Positions 18,426-28,768 of a stretch of 64,000 nucleotides of DNA are shown piece after piece (positions within the stretch are counted from its first letter, which is position 1; every line of letters starts with the position of its first letter). The notes under the pieces were generated by a model. That model ran no database searches. It saw nothing but the letters and a program-made list of their open reading frames with translations, and was not told where the DNA came from. The stretch is from Cordylochernes scorpioides (lineage: Eukaryota > Arthropoda > Arachnida > Pseudoscorpiones > Chernetidae), in NCBI GenBank assembly GCA_030710605.1, contig CP092877.1, positions 38,778,970-38,842,969 on the forward strand. The letters are read 5' to 3'. The translations under genes were made by a program, and so were the position numbers.

Positions 18426-18904
18426 AAAACACCTACAACCTCCGCCAATAGATGACGCTTTCGCCTGTTTCCCGTCTGGAATTAGTGTGGGAATCGCCGA
18501 CTGCTGTGGTCCTGTTTCCTGGGGCAAATGTTTGTAAATACACGTTTATATTGACCCTAGGTGGTAACGTAATGTAAATACCTGTTAATATTTATTCTAG
18601 TTATATGTAATGTGTAGTATAAATGACAATAAAAGAGAGGAGGAGTGTTAGAAGTCTTTGTGCCGGTTGCTGTCATGATCGTAGACCAATGTTAGATGTG
18701 TAAAGGTGAAACATATTAGGTTTCCAAGGTTAATTTTCTTTTCACAATTAATATCACTAGCTCTCAGACATGAAAGCCCTTCTACAGGAGAAAATATGAG
18801 ATACAATAGAATGTTTTTAAAACTTATTCCTTGAAGCCTGATATTTCAAACCTTATCATTGTGATACAAGGGATTATTTTATTGATTGGTAAATGTAAAT
18901 TACA

Positions 18905-19060
18905 CTGTTTTTGTTATTGTTATCGTGTCCAATGAAGAGTCTCAGATGTCTCCATGCATTTCTATCACAGCAGCAGCAATGTCCATTATCTTGGGTGTGT
19001 AAAGCTGCTGCTCTGAATCCATGTCAATTTTCTGCAAGGCTGCGGCCATTGCTAGGGTAA
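18905..19060 (-). pseudogene. 5'-truncated LINE 3' end
   Basis: Matches the 3' terminus of the LINE at 48640-48780: ATCTGAGACTCTTCATTGGA, then ACACGATAACAATAACA as the simple tail. Only about 155 bp are retained. Other copies of this end are at 26590-26850 (minus) and 41283-42213 (plus). Confidence 0.8.
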
Positions 19061-19139
19061 ATAACATTTATAGATTCAATTGCCATCTCTCTCTATTGAT
19101 ATAATCTGTAATATATATATATAAATTATATAATAAATA

Positions 19140-19310
19140 TCACGGAGCAAGTTAAATAAACGTTTAGTTTATTTTTGCTCCACTAGAGGGCGCTCTGCCA
19201 TCTAAAAAGCACATGTGCTTGTGGTCAGGAGATGCCTTTTTTATTTTTAATATCAACACCTGACCCACTTATCTTTTATTTTTTTCTATTGTTTTTTTTT
19301 TTTTCATATA
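19140..19310 (+). mobile_element. retrozyme-like element, subfamily 2, copy 2
   Basis: Parallels 16365-16510: AACGTTTAGTT palindrome, CCACTAGAGGGCGCT with GCCATC, CACATGTGCTTGTGG hairpin, GAGATGCCTTTTTT, AACACCTGACCC, T-rich tail with TA microsatellite. The CCACTAGAGGGCGCT block (19180-19194) fits the published CTCF consensus at every position. Confidence 0.55.
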
Positions 19311-19329
19311 TATATATATGTAATATTGT

Positions 19330-19760
19330 TTCAAATGATCCTGTAGACGTATGGATAAACTGACAGTCGTGTACGTGAGGCGAGTGTTGATGTTCTTCCC
19401 ACACGCGGACAACAAGAAGCAGAGGCAGGGCTAAATGTTAGCACCGAGTGTGATCGGAAACAGCCCACGGGACACAGGTAGAGGCCATGGCACAAACCTG
19501 GAAACCCAACACCGAGACATGGAGAGAGAGACAAAAGCGGCCTTCGTCGCTGGACACACCGTAGCACACGCTGTTAGCTAAAACTGTCCCCTTGACCCCG
19601 GGAAGGATGGCCTATAAAAAGCCCTGGAGGGGGCTCCACCTGGGCGTTGGCTATTTCTTTCACCTCTGCCCCGCAGCTGTCCCCAGCTGAACACTCTTGC
19701 GGTTTTTATTTTGACGTCACCTTTTTGATTTTAAATACAAATAAAGGTGTAGAAGTTATA
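19330..19760 (+). promoter_or_regulatory. GC-rich island with TATA box and AATAAA, possible solo LTR
   Basis: In an AT-rich background, 19330-19720 is clearly GC-richer. It contains CCTATAAAAAGCCC (TATA box near 19611) followed 25-30 bases later by a GC-rich stretch suitable for initiation, and AATAAA near 19740. TATA then AATAAA about 130 bases apart is the signature of an LTR U3-R region. I found no matching second LTR and no clear target duplication, so a host promoter or an ancient solo LTR both remain possible. Confidence 0.4.
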
Positions 19761-21383
19761 TTAATAAAGATATAGCATATATACAAATATGTGGGTGGTA
19801 GCAAATAGAAACGGTGTACATTTTAATAGAAGGGTAGGATCTTATGAAGTATCGGCTCTAACTAATTGGAAGATATGTGAAATATACTAAAAGTGTGATT
19901 ATAATATTTTAAAATATACTATATATATGATAATATGTGTATGAAAATAAACATATTGAAAAAAAAAAAAATATATATATATATATTTGTTACAAATAAA
20001 TGTAAAGTTTGGCGTGTAATGCTTCGATTGTATATTATAGCAAGTGAAATATTGAAGATAACTGACGCTCTACAAAAATAAAAAATAGGAAGAAAGAAGT
20101 TGAATAGCCTAGTTCTAAGTTATTTAAAATCGGAACAAGATTGTATGCATATAAAAGTTTGAACCAAATATTATCAAGGTGTTCTTTAAAAAAAATAAAT
20201 AAATCCACGAAAATTTATCAAACAAAATCTAAAAAAAAAGTTCCATTACAATTTAACACTCAATAAATATAAATGCAAACACGAAAACATTCAAATGAAA
20301 TTCATCTTTCAAAAATAATATTTAAAAAAAAAAACTAACGACAAATTCAAAAGAAAATAAAGAATCTTCTTATTAGATTCGCTATAATAAGCTTACATGT
20401 TCCATTACCACGGAAAACTTTTTCCTAGAAAAAAAAAAAACAAGAAACTTATAAGCAGAAAGAAATGGCTGCCCTAAATTAATATCAGAGAGGAGAAGTT
20501 GTTTCTCTAAATAAGAATCTTCCGAATCAATTTAGTAACACAGCGTTTTCTAATTATAGAACACAGCCATATTTCTTAAGATAATTTCAGCAGACGAAGT
20601 ATATAACCCTTACCTTTGGGAGAAATATCTTTCGATATTTAGGCCTAAAAATGGCGGGAAATGACGACCGCCATTTTGGAAGGATAATTAAGTATACAAC
20701 TCAATTTTTGGCAGGTTGATCCTAGACTGATCGATATAATCCACAGAGTAATCCTGCTTTTATGAGATTATCCCCTTCAATGCCTAGCGCTCTCTGCATC
20801 TTCACAGCATAATTAAAGCTTCTTATCTTTTCCTAAAATTCTTTAAAATGGAAATCTTTAGCAGATTGTCTCTCTCGTGCATCAAGGGATTTAGGGCCAT
20901 TTGAATTTAAGCCCTAACTCTATTTACTACCTGTAGCGATGTTTGTAAAATTAAGGTGAAAATTAGTGATGTCGTGTTGGTATTTGGCTTAATTTTTCAT
21001 TAGTTGTTATAGTCTGAAGTTTCTTTTTGTTTATGGTTATTTTAATATATGGCACTTTTAAGTGAAATTGATATAGAGAGATCCAATAATAACTCTATAA
21101 TTTTCTAATCGCAATTATTAACACAGAGTTCTCGAGAAATATTAAAGAGGCGAAAAGAGAAACAAATTTCTATCGAGTTTTTCTTGACAAAAAGTGTGCT
21201 GCATAGAGATTTTAGGATTTGTTCTGAAAAATTTCGTGTAATTGAAGTTTTATGGAAAAATACCAGTTTGTAGATTGGCTATATAAAACAGTTTTTAGTT
21301 ATAGTCGTTTTTTTCAACAAAAGGTAATCGCTTCTTTTAATGGAACACATACCTAACTAGCTTTCGGACATTTCTGTCCTCCC
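19761..21383. other. AT-rich spacer
   Basis: No gene recognised. Around 21350-21375 the minus strand has GGACAGAAATGTCCGAAAGC, a stem followed by GAAAGC. It resembles the Penelope-type end at 46740-46770 and lies directly before the minisatellite. Confidence 0.45.
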
Positions 21384-21389
21384 TTGTGT

Positions 21390-21955
21390 GTTTTCACATT
21401 ATTTGGACTGCATTTGGGCTATTATTTGGTCAATATTTGGACTGCATTGGGGCATTATTTGGAGAATATTTGGACTACATTTGGGCTATTATTTGGACAA
21501 TATTTGGACTGCATTTGGGCATTATTTGGACAATATTTGGACTGCATTTGGGCTATTATTTGGACAATATTTGGACTGCATTTGGGCTATTATTTGGACA
21601 TTATTTGGACTGCATTTGGGCTATTATTTGGACAATATTTGGACTGCATTTGGGCTATTATTTGGACTGTATTTGGGCTATTATTTGGACTGCATTTGGG
21701 CTATTATTTGGACAATATTTGGACTAAATTTGGGCTATTATTGGGACAATATTTGGACTGCATTTAGGCTATTATTTGGACAATATTTAGACTGTATTTG
21801 GGCTATTATTTGGACTGCATTTGGGCTATTATTTGGACAATATTTGGACTAAATTTGGGCTATTATTTGGACAATATTTGTACTTCATTTGGGCTATTAT
21901 TTGGAAAATATTTGGACTGCATTTGGGCTATTATTTGACAATATAGGGTATATTT
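21390..21955. repeat. 34-bp minisatellite array
   Basis: Tandem repeat of GGACTGCATTTGGGCTATTA plus TTTGGACAATATTT (34 bp) with variants, decaying into degenerate units to about 22130. The unit has no stop in any plus-strand frame, giving three long overlapping frames (21384-21852) that I regard as artefacts of the repeat. Confidence 0.95.
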
Positions 21956-22744
21956 AGATAATAATTAGAGTATATATGAATTATATTTGCATAATATTTT
22001 AACTATATATTTGGACTATATTTGAACTATATTTTTAAAATATTTGCACTATAATTGAACAATAATTGAAATATAATTAGAAAATATTTGAACATTATTG
22101 AACTATATTTTGAACAAATATTTGGCCTAGTTATGGCTCATTGGTGGAGAAACCCCCCAGTAGTTTATCTAAGTCAAATTTTCAGACCTCTTCAACTATT
22201 GTATTAGTCTGCCTTTGAAGGTTTACTCATGGCGAAAGTGTTTAACAATACTTATCAATAGGATATTGTAATTTCTTCTTAAAATATTAAAATATTTTTC
22301 AATAATTGAATTATCATGGCCTACTCTTTAAGTGAATATTTTGGGGAGGAGTAAAAACATGCAAAGAGAAAACAGCAATCAAGAATTCCACTTTCATTGA
22401 TATATAATGGTCAGTTGAACGTATTTATTCAATTAAGTAATTCCGCAAGTAAGCTACAGATGGGATTCTAGTTTCGGGAAATTCTTCTTCTGCTCTTTGT
22501 AAGATTTAATTACATAATCTGATCAAAAGCCCCGCGTTATTCAATTAACTTTACAGGAATTGTCGAAAAGTCTTTCAAACGGAGACATTCCATATACCTG
22601 CTTGAATAGGATTGGAAAATTGCTCCGAGCTATCGATGTCCAATCAGAATCTTTCTTCATTCCAACCAACCATATAATGTCGAGTCCATTTTACCTGAAT
22701 GGTCTTTAGGTCCTGATTTTCACTTGGAAAACTTCCCCTTTAAA
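21956..22744. other. degenerate repeat then spacer
   Basis: 21956-22130 is a decayed continuation of the 34-bp array (TTTGGACTATATTTGAAC-like units). 22131-22744 has no gene or repeat that I recognise. Confidence 0.5.
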
Positions 22745-23856
22745 CATTGGTTTGTACTTTGACGGCTTCTGGAACATCTTTTGTTATTTTACATGTTGGT
22801 TTGTACTTTGACGTCTTCACAAACATCTTTTGTTATTTTACATGTTGGTTTGTACTTTGATGGTTTCTTGAACATCTTTTGTTATTTTAAATGTAGGTTT
22901 GGACTTTGATGGTTTCTTGAACATCTTTTGTTATTTTACATGTTGGTTTGTACTTTGACGGCTTCTGGAACATCTTTTGTTATTATACATGTTGGTTTGT
23001 ACTTTGATGGCTTCTTGAACATCTTTTTTTTATTTTACATGTTGGTTTGTACTTTGACGGCTTTACAAACATCTTTTTTTATTTTACATGTAGGTTGGTA
23101 CTTTGACGGCTATTTGAACATCTTTTGTTATTTTACATGTTGGTTTGTACTTTGATGGTTTCTTGAACATCTTTTGTTATTTTAAATGTAGGTTTGTACT
23201 TTGATGGTTTCTTGAACATCTTTTGTTATTTTACATGTTGGTTTGTACTTTGACGGCTTCTGGAACATCTTTTGTTATTATACATGTTGGTTTGTACTTT
23301 GATGGCTTCTTGAACATCTTTTTTTTTATTTTACATGTTGGTTTGTACTTTGACGGCTTTACAAACATCTTTTTTTATTTTACATGTAGGTTGGTACTTT
23401 GACGGCTATTTGAACATCTTTTGTTATTTTACATGTTGGTTTGTACTTTGACGGCTTCTGGAACATCTTTTGTTATTTTACATGTTGGTTTGTACTTTGA
23501 CGGCTTCTGGAACATCTTTTGTTATTTTACATGTTGGTTTGTACTTTGACGGTTTTACAAACATCTTTTGTTATTTTACATGTTGGTTGGTACTTTGACG
23601 GCTTCTAGAACATCTTTTGTTATTTTACATGTTGGTTTGTTCTTTGACGGCTTCTTGAACATCTTTTGTTATTTTACATGTTGGTTGGTACTTTGACGGC
23701 TTTACAAACATCTTTTTTTATTTTACATGTTGGTTGGTACTTTGACGGCTTCACACACATCTTTTGTTATTTTACATGCTGGTTTGTACTTTGACGGCTT
23801 CTTGAACGTCTATTGTTATTTAACATGTTGGTTTGTACTTTGACGGCTTTACAAAA
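22745..23856. repeat. 49-bp minisatellite array with higher-order units
   Basis: About 22 units of roughly 49 bp: ACATGTTGGTTTGTACTTTG, then ACGGCTTC, then TGGAACATCTTTTGTTATTT. A six-unit block is itself duplicated (about 22885-23150 and 23180-23445, offset about 295 bp, same order of variant units). The array is cut off mid-unit (GACGGCTTTACAAA) by the first hammerhead at 23857. Confidence 0.93.
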
Positions 23857-23893
23857 CGCTGATGAGGGCCAATAGCCCGAAACGCGTCCGTGG
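23857..23893 (+). ncRNA. hammerhead ribozyme, upstream copy
   Basis: Core CTGATGA (23859-23865), stem II GGGC/GCCC (23866-23869 with 23875-23878) closed by CAATA, then GAAA (23879-23882), a two-base-pair stem III in ACGCGT, and cleavage base C at 23888 (GTC). All invariant hammerhead core positions are present. Stem I has only about three pairs (ACG with CGT) because the 5' side is minisatellite DNA, so this copy may cleave poorly. ACGCGT is self-complementary, which would allow the dimeric form known for minimal type I hammerheads. Confidence 0.85.
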
Positions 23894-24225
23894 TTAGCTT
23901 TTCTTGATTAATCAAGAATGGGTATTTGGCCAATTCTGGAATAATTAGAAATCAACGAGAAGAGTTGATATTTATTCCGATAGATGGCGCAAGCCATCAG
24001 CAACTTTCAGTTGCACGATAAGAAGATGCCTTTTTCTTAATTTATGTACCTTATACCAGTACAATATCACATTTGCACTATTTTTTCACATTGTCGCGGT
24101 CTCACGCAATTCTGGCCTTAACTACCCGTTTCATGATTTTTCAGGATGCCTTAATGACCAATTTGTTTGGTCGTTGTGGTACAGCTTGCAACACGCTGAT
24201 GAGGGCCAATAGCCCGAAACGCGTC
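23889..24225 (+). mobile_element. retrozyme monomer, 337 nt between cleavage sites
   Basis: The two hammerheads share core and flanks, so self-cleavage of a plus-strand transcript would release exactly the 337-nt unit 23889-24225. This is the architecture of metazoan retrozymes, small non-coding retroelements circulated as circular RNA. Inside are a TTGATTAATCAA palindrome, an ATCAACG...AGTTGAT stem, TAGATGGCGC with GCCATC, a CAACTTTCAGTTG hairpin and AGATGCCTTTTTC. No protein is encoded. Degenerate further copies follow (24226-24380, 24447-24665), and a rearranged piece is at 46275-46440. Confidence 0.8.
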
Positions 24226-24240
24226 CCTGGTTAGCTTTTC
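24178..24240 (+). ncRNA. hammerhead ribozyme, downstream copy
   Basis: CTGATGA (24196-24202), stem II GGGC-CAATA-GCCC, GAAA (24216-24219), ACGCGT stem III, cleavage base C at 24225. Stem I: CACG before the core pairs with CCTG imperfectly here (CGTG in the upstream copy would pair fully). An internal loop and an outer AGCT/AGCT helix follow (24183-24186 with 24232-24235). The stem I internal loop facing the CAATA loop II is the usual tertiary contact of natural hammerheads. Confidence 0.88.
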
Positions 24241-24380
24241 TTGATTAATCAAGAATTGTTATTTGGCCAATTCTGGAATAATTAGAAATCAACGAGAATA
24301 GTTGATATTTATTCCGATAGATGGCGCAAGCCAAGCAACTTTCAGTTGCACGATAAGGAGATGCCTTTTTCTTAACTTTT
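24226..24380 (+). mobile_element. retrozyme, truncated second unit
   Basis: Continues after the second cleavage site with the same first 155 bases as the monomer (TTAGCTTTTCTTGATTAATC through GAGATGCCTTTTTCTTAA), lacking four bases at GCCATCAGC, then diverges. Confidence 0.8.
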
Positions 24381-24446
24381 TAAAGAGATGAAAAATAATG
24401 TTTAATTCCAACACTGTTTAAATAAAGAAAAGAAAAAGAAATGTTT

Positions 24447-24665
24447 TAATCGTGCAACTGAAAGTTGCTGATGGATTTTGCCATATATCGTAATAAATAT
24501 TAATTCTAGAATAATTAATAATCAACGAATAGTTGGCAATCATTCCGATAGATGGCGGAAGCCATCAGCAACTTTTAGTTTCACGATAAGGGGATGCCTT
24601 TTTTTCTTTTCATAATTTATGAACCTTAGTACAATATCACATTTGTTCTTTCACACTTAGCCCAA
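24447..24665. mobile_element. degenerate retrozyme copies in inverted arrangement
   Basis: 24447-24500 is an inverted piece (TCGTGCAACTGAAAGTTGCT) and 24495-24665 a direct diverged piece (TTCCGATAGATGGCGGAAGC, ATGCCTTTTTTT, AGTACAATATCACATTTG). No hammerhead core survives. Confidence 0.7.
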
Positions 24666-25634
24666 ATAAATATCATTCCGGATATAATTTTATTAAATAT
24701 TTCTAATAAGTGATAAAACAGGTATTTTTATGAAGAATAAATGGAAAGGCAGAATGTAAATATAGGGATCGTCTGCCAACCATTCTTAGATAGAGGGCAG
24801 TGGTATCGCCACATCAAATTAATTCAAGGGTTATTAATGGTTAGGCCTAATGGAGCACCATCAATTTGTAGTAGACTGATCCAATTAAAGACGCCCATGT
24901 TCTCAGGAAACTGATGTTAGAGATATGAGGGGGCTTATTTCCTACAATGGTATTTTGTGTGATTTCTATTACGGTCTCTAGAGGGAGCTACTTTTATCGC
25001 TAACCTATTTCCCCCCCTTTTTATTCCTTTCATATTGATAGAAATAAATATATTTTCTCTATTTTTATTTATTCATAGATGGGTTTTTGTTGTAGATTGT
25101 TTTTTTTTTTCTCTCTGTGAATTTTCTTTTTTAAATAAATGTCGATTTTATAAATATTGTTTGGGGGGGGAATATTTGTCATTGAAATATTCTTTTTTTT
25201 TTCTTCAGTCATATATAAAAAATTGACAAAGAGTATTCGTTCATATTTGAAATTAAATCTACATAGTGATGGAAATATGTAAAAAAGAATGAATTCATTT
25301 CGTTTTTTTTTTTTTTTTATTGATGTCTTTATTTGAAAATCGTTTGTTTTTGTTTTTGTGTTCTCTGTACATAATATTCATTTAAATTAACTTTTCTATA
25401 TTTAAAGCGACTGTCAGAAAAGTTAGCATGACGTCAAAATAACTAAAAAACCTTTTACGTTATTAGTTAAATATTTTGAACTATAATTTTGACTCCAAAT
25501 TTTGACTTTCTGGTAGGTATATAGGTGAGCATGAGATATAATTTCCGAGTATACTTGCTTTAGTGCATTGCATCTTGTTTGCTTGTTATACCAATTTTGG
25601 ACTCGAAAATCATACACTTTGGTTAGTACCCTGT
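24666..25634. other. spacer, nothing recognised
   Basis: AT-rich with poly-T runs. 24770-24990 is less AT-rich but holds no recognisable gene. Frames 25035-25226 and 25423-25617 are low-complexity and unsupported. Confidence 0.4.
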
Positions 25635-25968
25635 AAAACCATACTCTCAGGGTCGGTAGAAGGATGGTCTAAACCGTTAGTTTTCGACCGCTACGACCCG
25701 GGTTCGATTCCCGCATTGGGCACTTGTTTCTGATTTCTAAAAAAAATGCTCCAATGGCCCCCCGATTTTTGCAAAGGTCCAATCCCACCAGCGAGTGCAA
25801 GTAACCAAACGGGGCTCTGGCACATTTGTAAGTGCAAAGTCGAACTGCCTTTCACGTGTGTAGAAATGTGGTGCACTTACAGTGAAGCAGTCGCCTACTT
25901 CTACCCACCACGATTATCATGGCCTTTACCACGTGTACTAGGGATAAGTAAAAAGAAAAACCATACTC
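25635..25968 (+). mobile_element. full-length tRNA-headed SINE with 12-bp target duplication
   Basis: Flanked by AAAACCATACTC at 25635-25646 and again at 25957-25968. The element (25647-25956, 310 bp) starts with a tRNA-like head with B box GGGTTCGATTCCC (25700-25712). A body follows with CCACCAGCGAGTGCAAGTAA and CAGTCGCCTACTTCTACC, ending ATAAGTAAAAAG. Minus-strand relatives are at 13068-13320 and 60866-61166. The head contains the Pol III internal promoter; mobilisation would need a LINE partner, not identifiable from the tail. Confidence 0.88.
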
Positions 25969-26099
25969 ATGGTACCTGAGGTTTATAAATATCTCCAATA
26001 TGTAATTGGGATGAGACCTATACTACTTAGTACAATGCAATACTACTTAGCTATAGACAATTGACAATTAGTCAATGGTTGAATATATAGTAAAAAAAG

Positions 26100-26265
26100 A
26101 TTAGGTAAGATATATATACAGATTTTAAAATTGAAGATACTTCGGTCAGTAACTCTTTTATTATCTCAACGTTTCTACAAAAATCTTCTGTCCTCGTGAG
26201 GAGCAAACAAAAATTAAAACATTTGAAAAGGCGTTAAAAATTAATATTTTTTTTTACTATTTAAC
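26100..26265 (-). repeat. Penelope-type terminal repeat, degenerate
   Basis: Diverged copy of 46850-46965: CTTCGGTCAGTAACT, CTCAACGTTTCTACAAAAAT, TCCTCGTGAGGAGCAAA. The minus-strand hammerhead-like core found in the other copy is mutated here (CTCACGAGGA instead of CTGACGAAGA, GTAGAAAC instead of GTCGAAAC). Confidence 0.65.
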
Positions 26266-26269
26266 CATT

Positions 26270-26460
26270 GTCTAATTTGAGTCAAAAGGCGATCCATCAA
26301 ATAAGTTTATATAAAAGGGTGTACCTGGATCTTTAAAGAAAAAAAAAACAATTGTTTGTATATAAGCCTCTTATAATAAATTGATAAAGAGGGAGCAATC
26401 TCTCGAAAATTTTGAGAAACAATTTTCTTTTACAGATCTAGGTACGCACTTTTATATAAA
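26270..26460. repeat. hairpin MITE family A, copy 2
   Basis: Arms GTGTACCTGGATCTTTAAAG and CTTTTACAGATCTAGGTACG, core GATAAAGAGGGAGCAATCTC. Shares TTTGAGTCAAAAGGCGATCC with the copy at 2880-3110. Confidence 0.75.
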
Positions 26461-26589
26461 CATAGTCTGATTGTCAATATAATATTTTCAATTGAAAATT
26501 TTCTATAGCCTTGTCTAAATAGCTATTAGATGTCATCCCAATTTTATATTTACATTTTTTCTAGTGAGAGAAGCTTCTCCATCTTGAGT

Positions 26590-26850
26590 GTCCTTACTAT
26601 TGTTGTTGTTGCTGTTGTCGTGTCCAATGAAGAGCTCAGATGTCCCCATACATCTCTATCACAGCAGCAGCAATGTCCACTATCTTGGGTGTATAAAGCT
26701 GCTGCTCTTGAGTCCATGTCAATTTTATGCAAGGCTGTGGCCATTGCTGGGCATGAGAATATGTAGGTAGGTGTTAGTTCCATACCAGGACAGTTGTTGC
26801 ATGTCCTATAGGTTCTTGTGCCATCTGGTTGTATTGCCATTCTTTTATAG
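26590..26850 (-). pseudogene. 5'-truncated LINE 3' end with zinc knuckle
   Basis: Minus-strand residues PDGTRTYRTCNNCPGMELTP then HIFSCPA give the terminal Cys-rich motif. It is followed by the same 3' sequence as at 18905-19060 and 41725-42213 (GTGATAGAGATGTATGGGGA, TCTTCATTGGACACGACAAC) and a CAA-repeat tail at about 26590-26625. Only the last 90 residues of the polyprotein remain. Confidence 0.8.
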
Positions 26851-26859
26851 TGTTTCGCT

Positions 26860-27130
26860 CTGCGTCTTATCCTCCTCCAGACATGGAAATGATCTATCCG
26901 TGCCTATCTTAGTTCAATATTGAGATAGAACCTATATAGGTACGTCTTGGCATACGTCAAGATGGCGTAATCATCCAGGTAACTCCTGAAGATCCAGTTC
27001 TGCAGGTCAGGGGGCCGCTGGATGATGGTGAAGGTCCCCCAGAGAGGCCTGATTCAGCGAAAGAACCAGTACTGATGGGCCAGTGACAAGTCGCTACTTG
27101 GCTATAGTTTGAAACATCTCCTCCAAACAA
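26860..27130. other. GC-richer spacer, unassigned
   Basis: Upstream of the LINE fragment on its strand, less AT-rich than the surroundings and without a readable domain. Possibly another element's 3' region. Confidence 0.35.
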
Positions 27131-28406
27131 TTAGCTTGTCTTTATATTCCTTTCTTATCAATTCGAAATGAAAGTTTTAAGCACGGATATTTCTTTCTCA
27201 AATAAAACATCCTATTATCCTTACTACGATATAAAATATTGAGAAGGCCTGACTTATCAATAGTGAATTCTTCCAGCGGTTTTGTCTGTTTAGCTAACCT
27301 ATCACTTCTTAGAGCTCTACCATTTTTTTTTTCATCGTAGTAAGAACAGCAAAAACTATTTTTTTTTTTCAGAAATATATATTTGTTTCTTAAAGGTTTC
27401 ATTTTGGTTATTTAAGATAATATAACACGAAATGGCGTTACCCCCCAAATTGTATGTCTTTATTTATAGTAGATTGAATAGAAAGATAGCAATTATTATC
27501 TAGTCTATTTGGCTTATATAACTTCCATTTTGTTCTTTAATTAGTAAATTCAAAGTAATTAGTGAGATAATATGTTTTTTTTTGTGGTTGTAGAAATTAT
27601 AAGCATTATTTGCGTCAGAGAATAGATCTTCAGATTAAAGTACAGCCACAAGGAATATTTGTATAAATTCTTATTTTGAAATACAAAAACAATGATTAGA
27701 GCTTATAACTCATATTTTGAAATACGACAAAAATTATAATTCATATTTTCATAGAAAGATGGCGCTCAATATCGTTTTCCGAGTTTCTTTGTGTTGTGTT
27801 TTTGCATATTTCCTCTTTACATATTTGTTGTTTGTTGTAGCACAATATTTACATAGTTTCAGTTTAACATATTTGTGCTATAAATAAATATAATGGATTA
27901 ATTTGAAGAGTCCAGTCCAGTGTTTGGAGTGCAGTAATCTTGTTACTTTAGATGTCTACTGTAGTTTTGGCTTGGCAATAAATAATAATTGTTCAAGTAT
28001 TATCGAGTTGTTTGGTGGCACAGCGTGACACGACACTTTGTCTTTCCGATGTTCCATCAAAATAAAAAAAAATATTATTGACAGCTATTTGCATTTTTTC
28101 CAAATAGATGGCGCTAAGTAATATGTTTATACAATAAAAGATAGGATATTAAACTAATTAATTGTTAAACATGATGGAAAAATTGTTCAAATATGTTTCT
28201 GCGTCTTCAAGTCAACAATATGGTAGAATTAATTAAATGTTATTTTACTTTTATAATTTGAATTTATATATATATATATAGTGTAGAAACTATATAACAA
28301 AATTATAACAGTGATTCTAATTTTAAAACTTAAGGAGCAAACTGATAATAATGATAACTTATATCAGTTAGATTTGATTAGATTAGCAAGCTAAATCTAA
28401 ATTAAT
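27131..28406. other. AT-rich spacer
   Basis: No gene recognised. Two AGATGGCGCT motifs (27757-27766, 28105-28115) fall in otherwise unannotated sequence, as does a TCATCGTAGTAAGAACAG piece (27331-27348) related to repeat family C. Confidence 0.4.
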
Positions 28407-28768
28407 TATAATAATAAATAGTTATTTAATTTTATAGTCCATTTTTGTATTAAGATTATCTTCACTATTATGATCATTTAAATTCAAATTATAAAATTTG
28501 TAAAATGTTATTAATTTGTAGATAGAGAGAGAAAAAAAAAATCCTTTACTTCTACTACATCCTCAAGTTAATTATATATTTATAATTTATAACAATAAAA
28601 ATTAACAAAGTAACGTCTATTACATCGGCTTTTACACGTCATTCAGACATACTCTAATCCTATATATATAATAATCGAAGAGAGAATATATATAATAGTT
28701 AGAAAAAAGAGAGAAAGACAGAACCATGCACTTTTAATCAAACTAATAATAAGGAAAAAAAAAAAGAG
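28407..28768. repeat. left inverted terminal repeat of the Penelope-like element
   Basis: Inverted counterpart of 31135-31496; differences are mostly in A-run and TA-run lengths. Confidence 0.85.

Noticed and set aside
21384..21852. Hydrophobic repeat proteins of 113-154 residues
   Set aside because: Three overlapping frames from the same 34-bp unit; no start context or domain.
25660..25725. Functional tRNA gene
   Set aside because: B box present but the cloverleaf is not closed and the sequence continues into a SINE body with target duplications.
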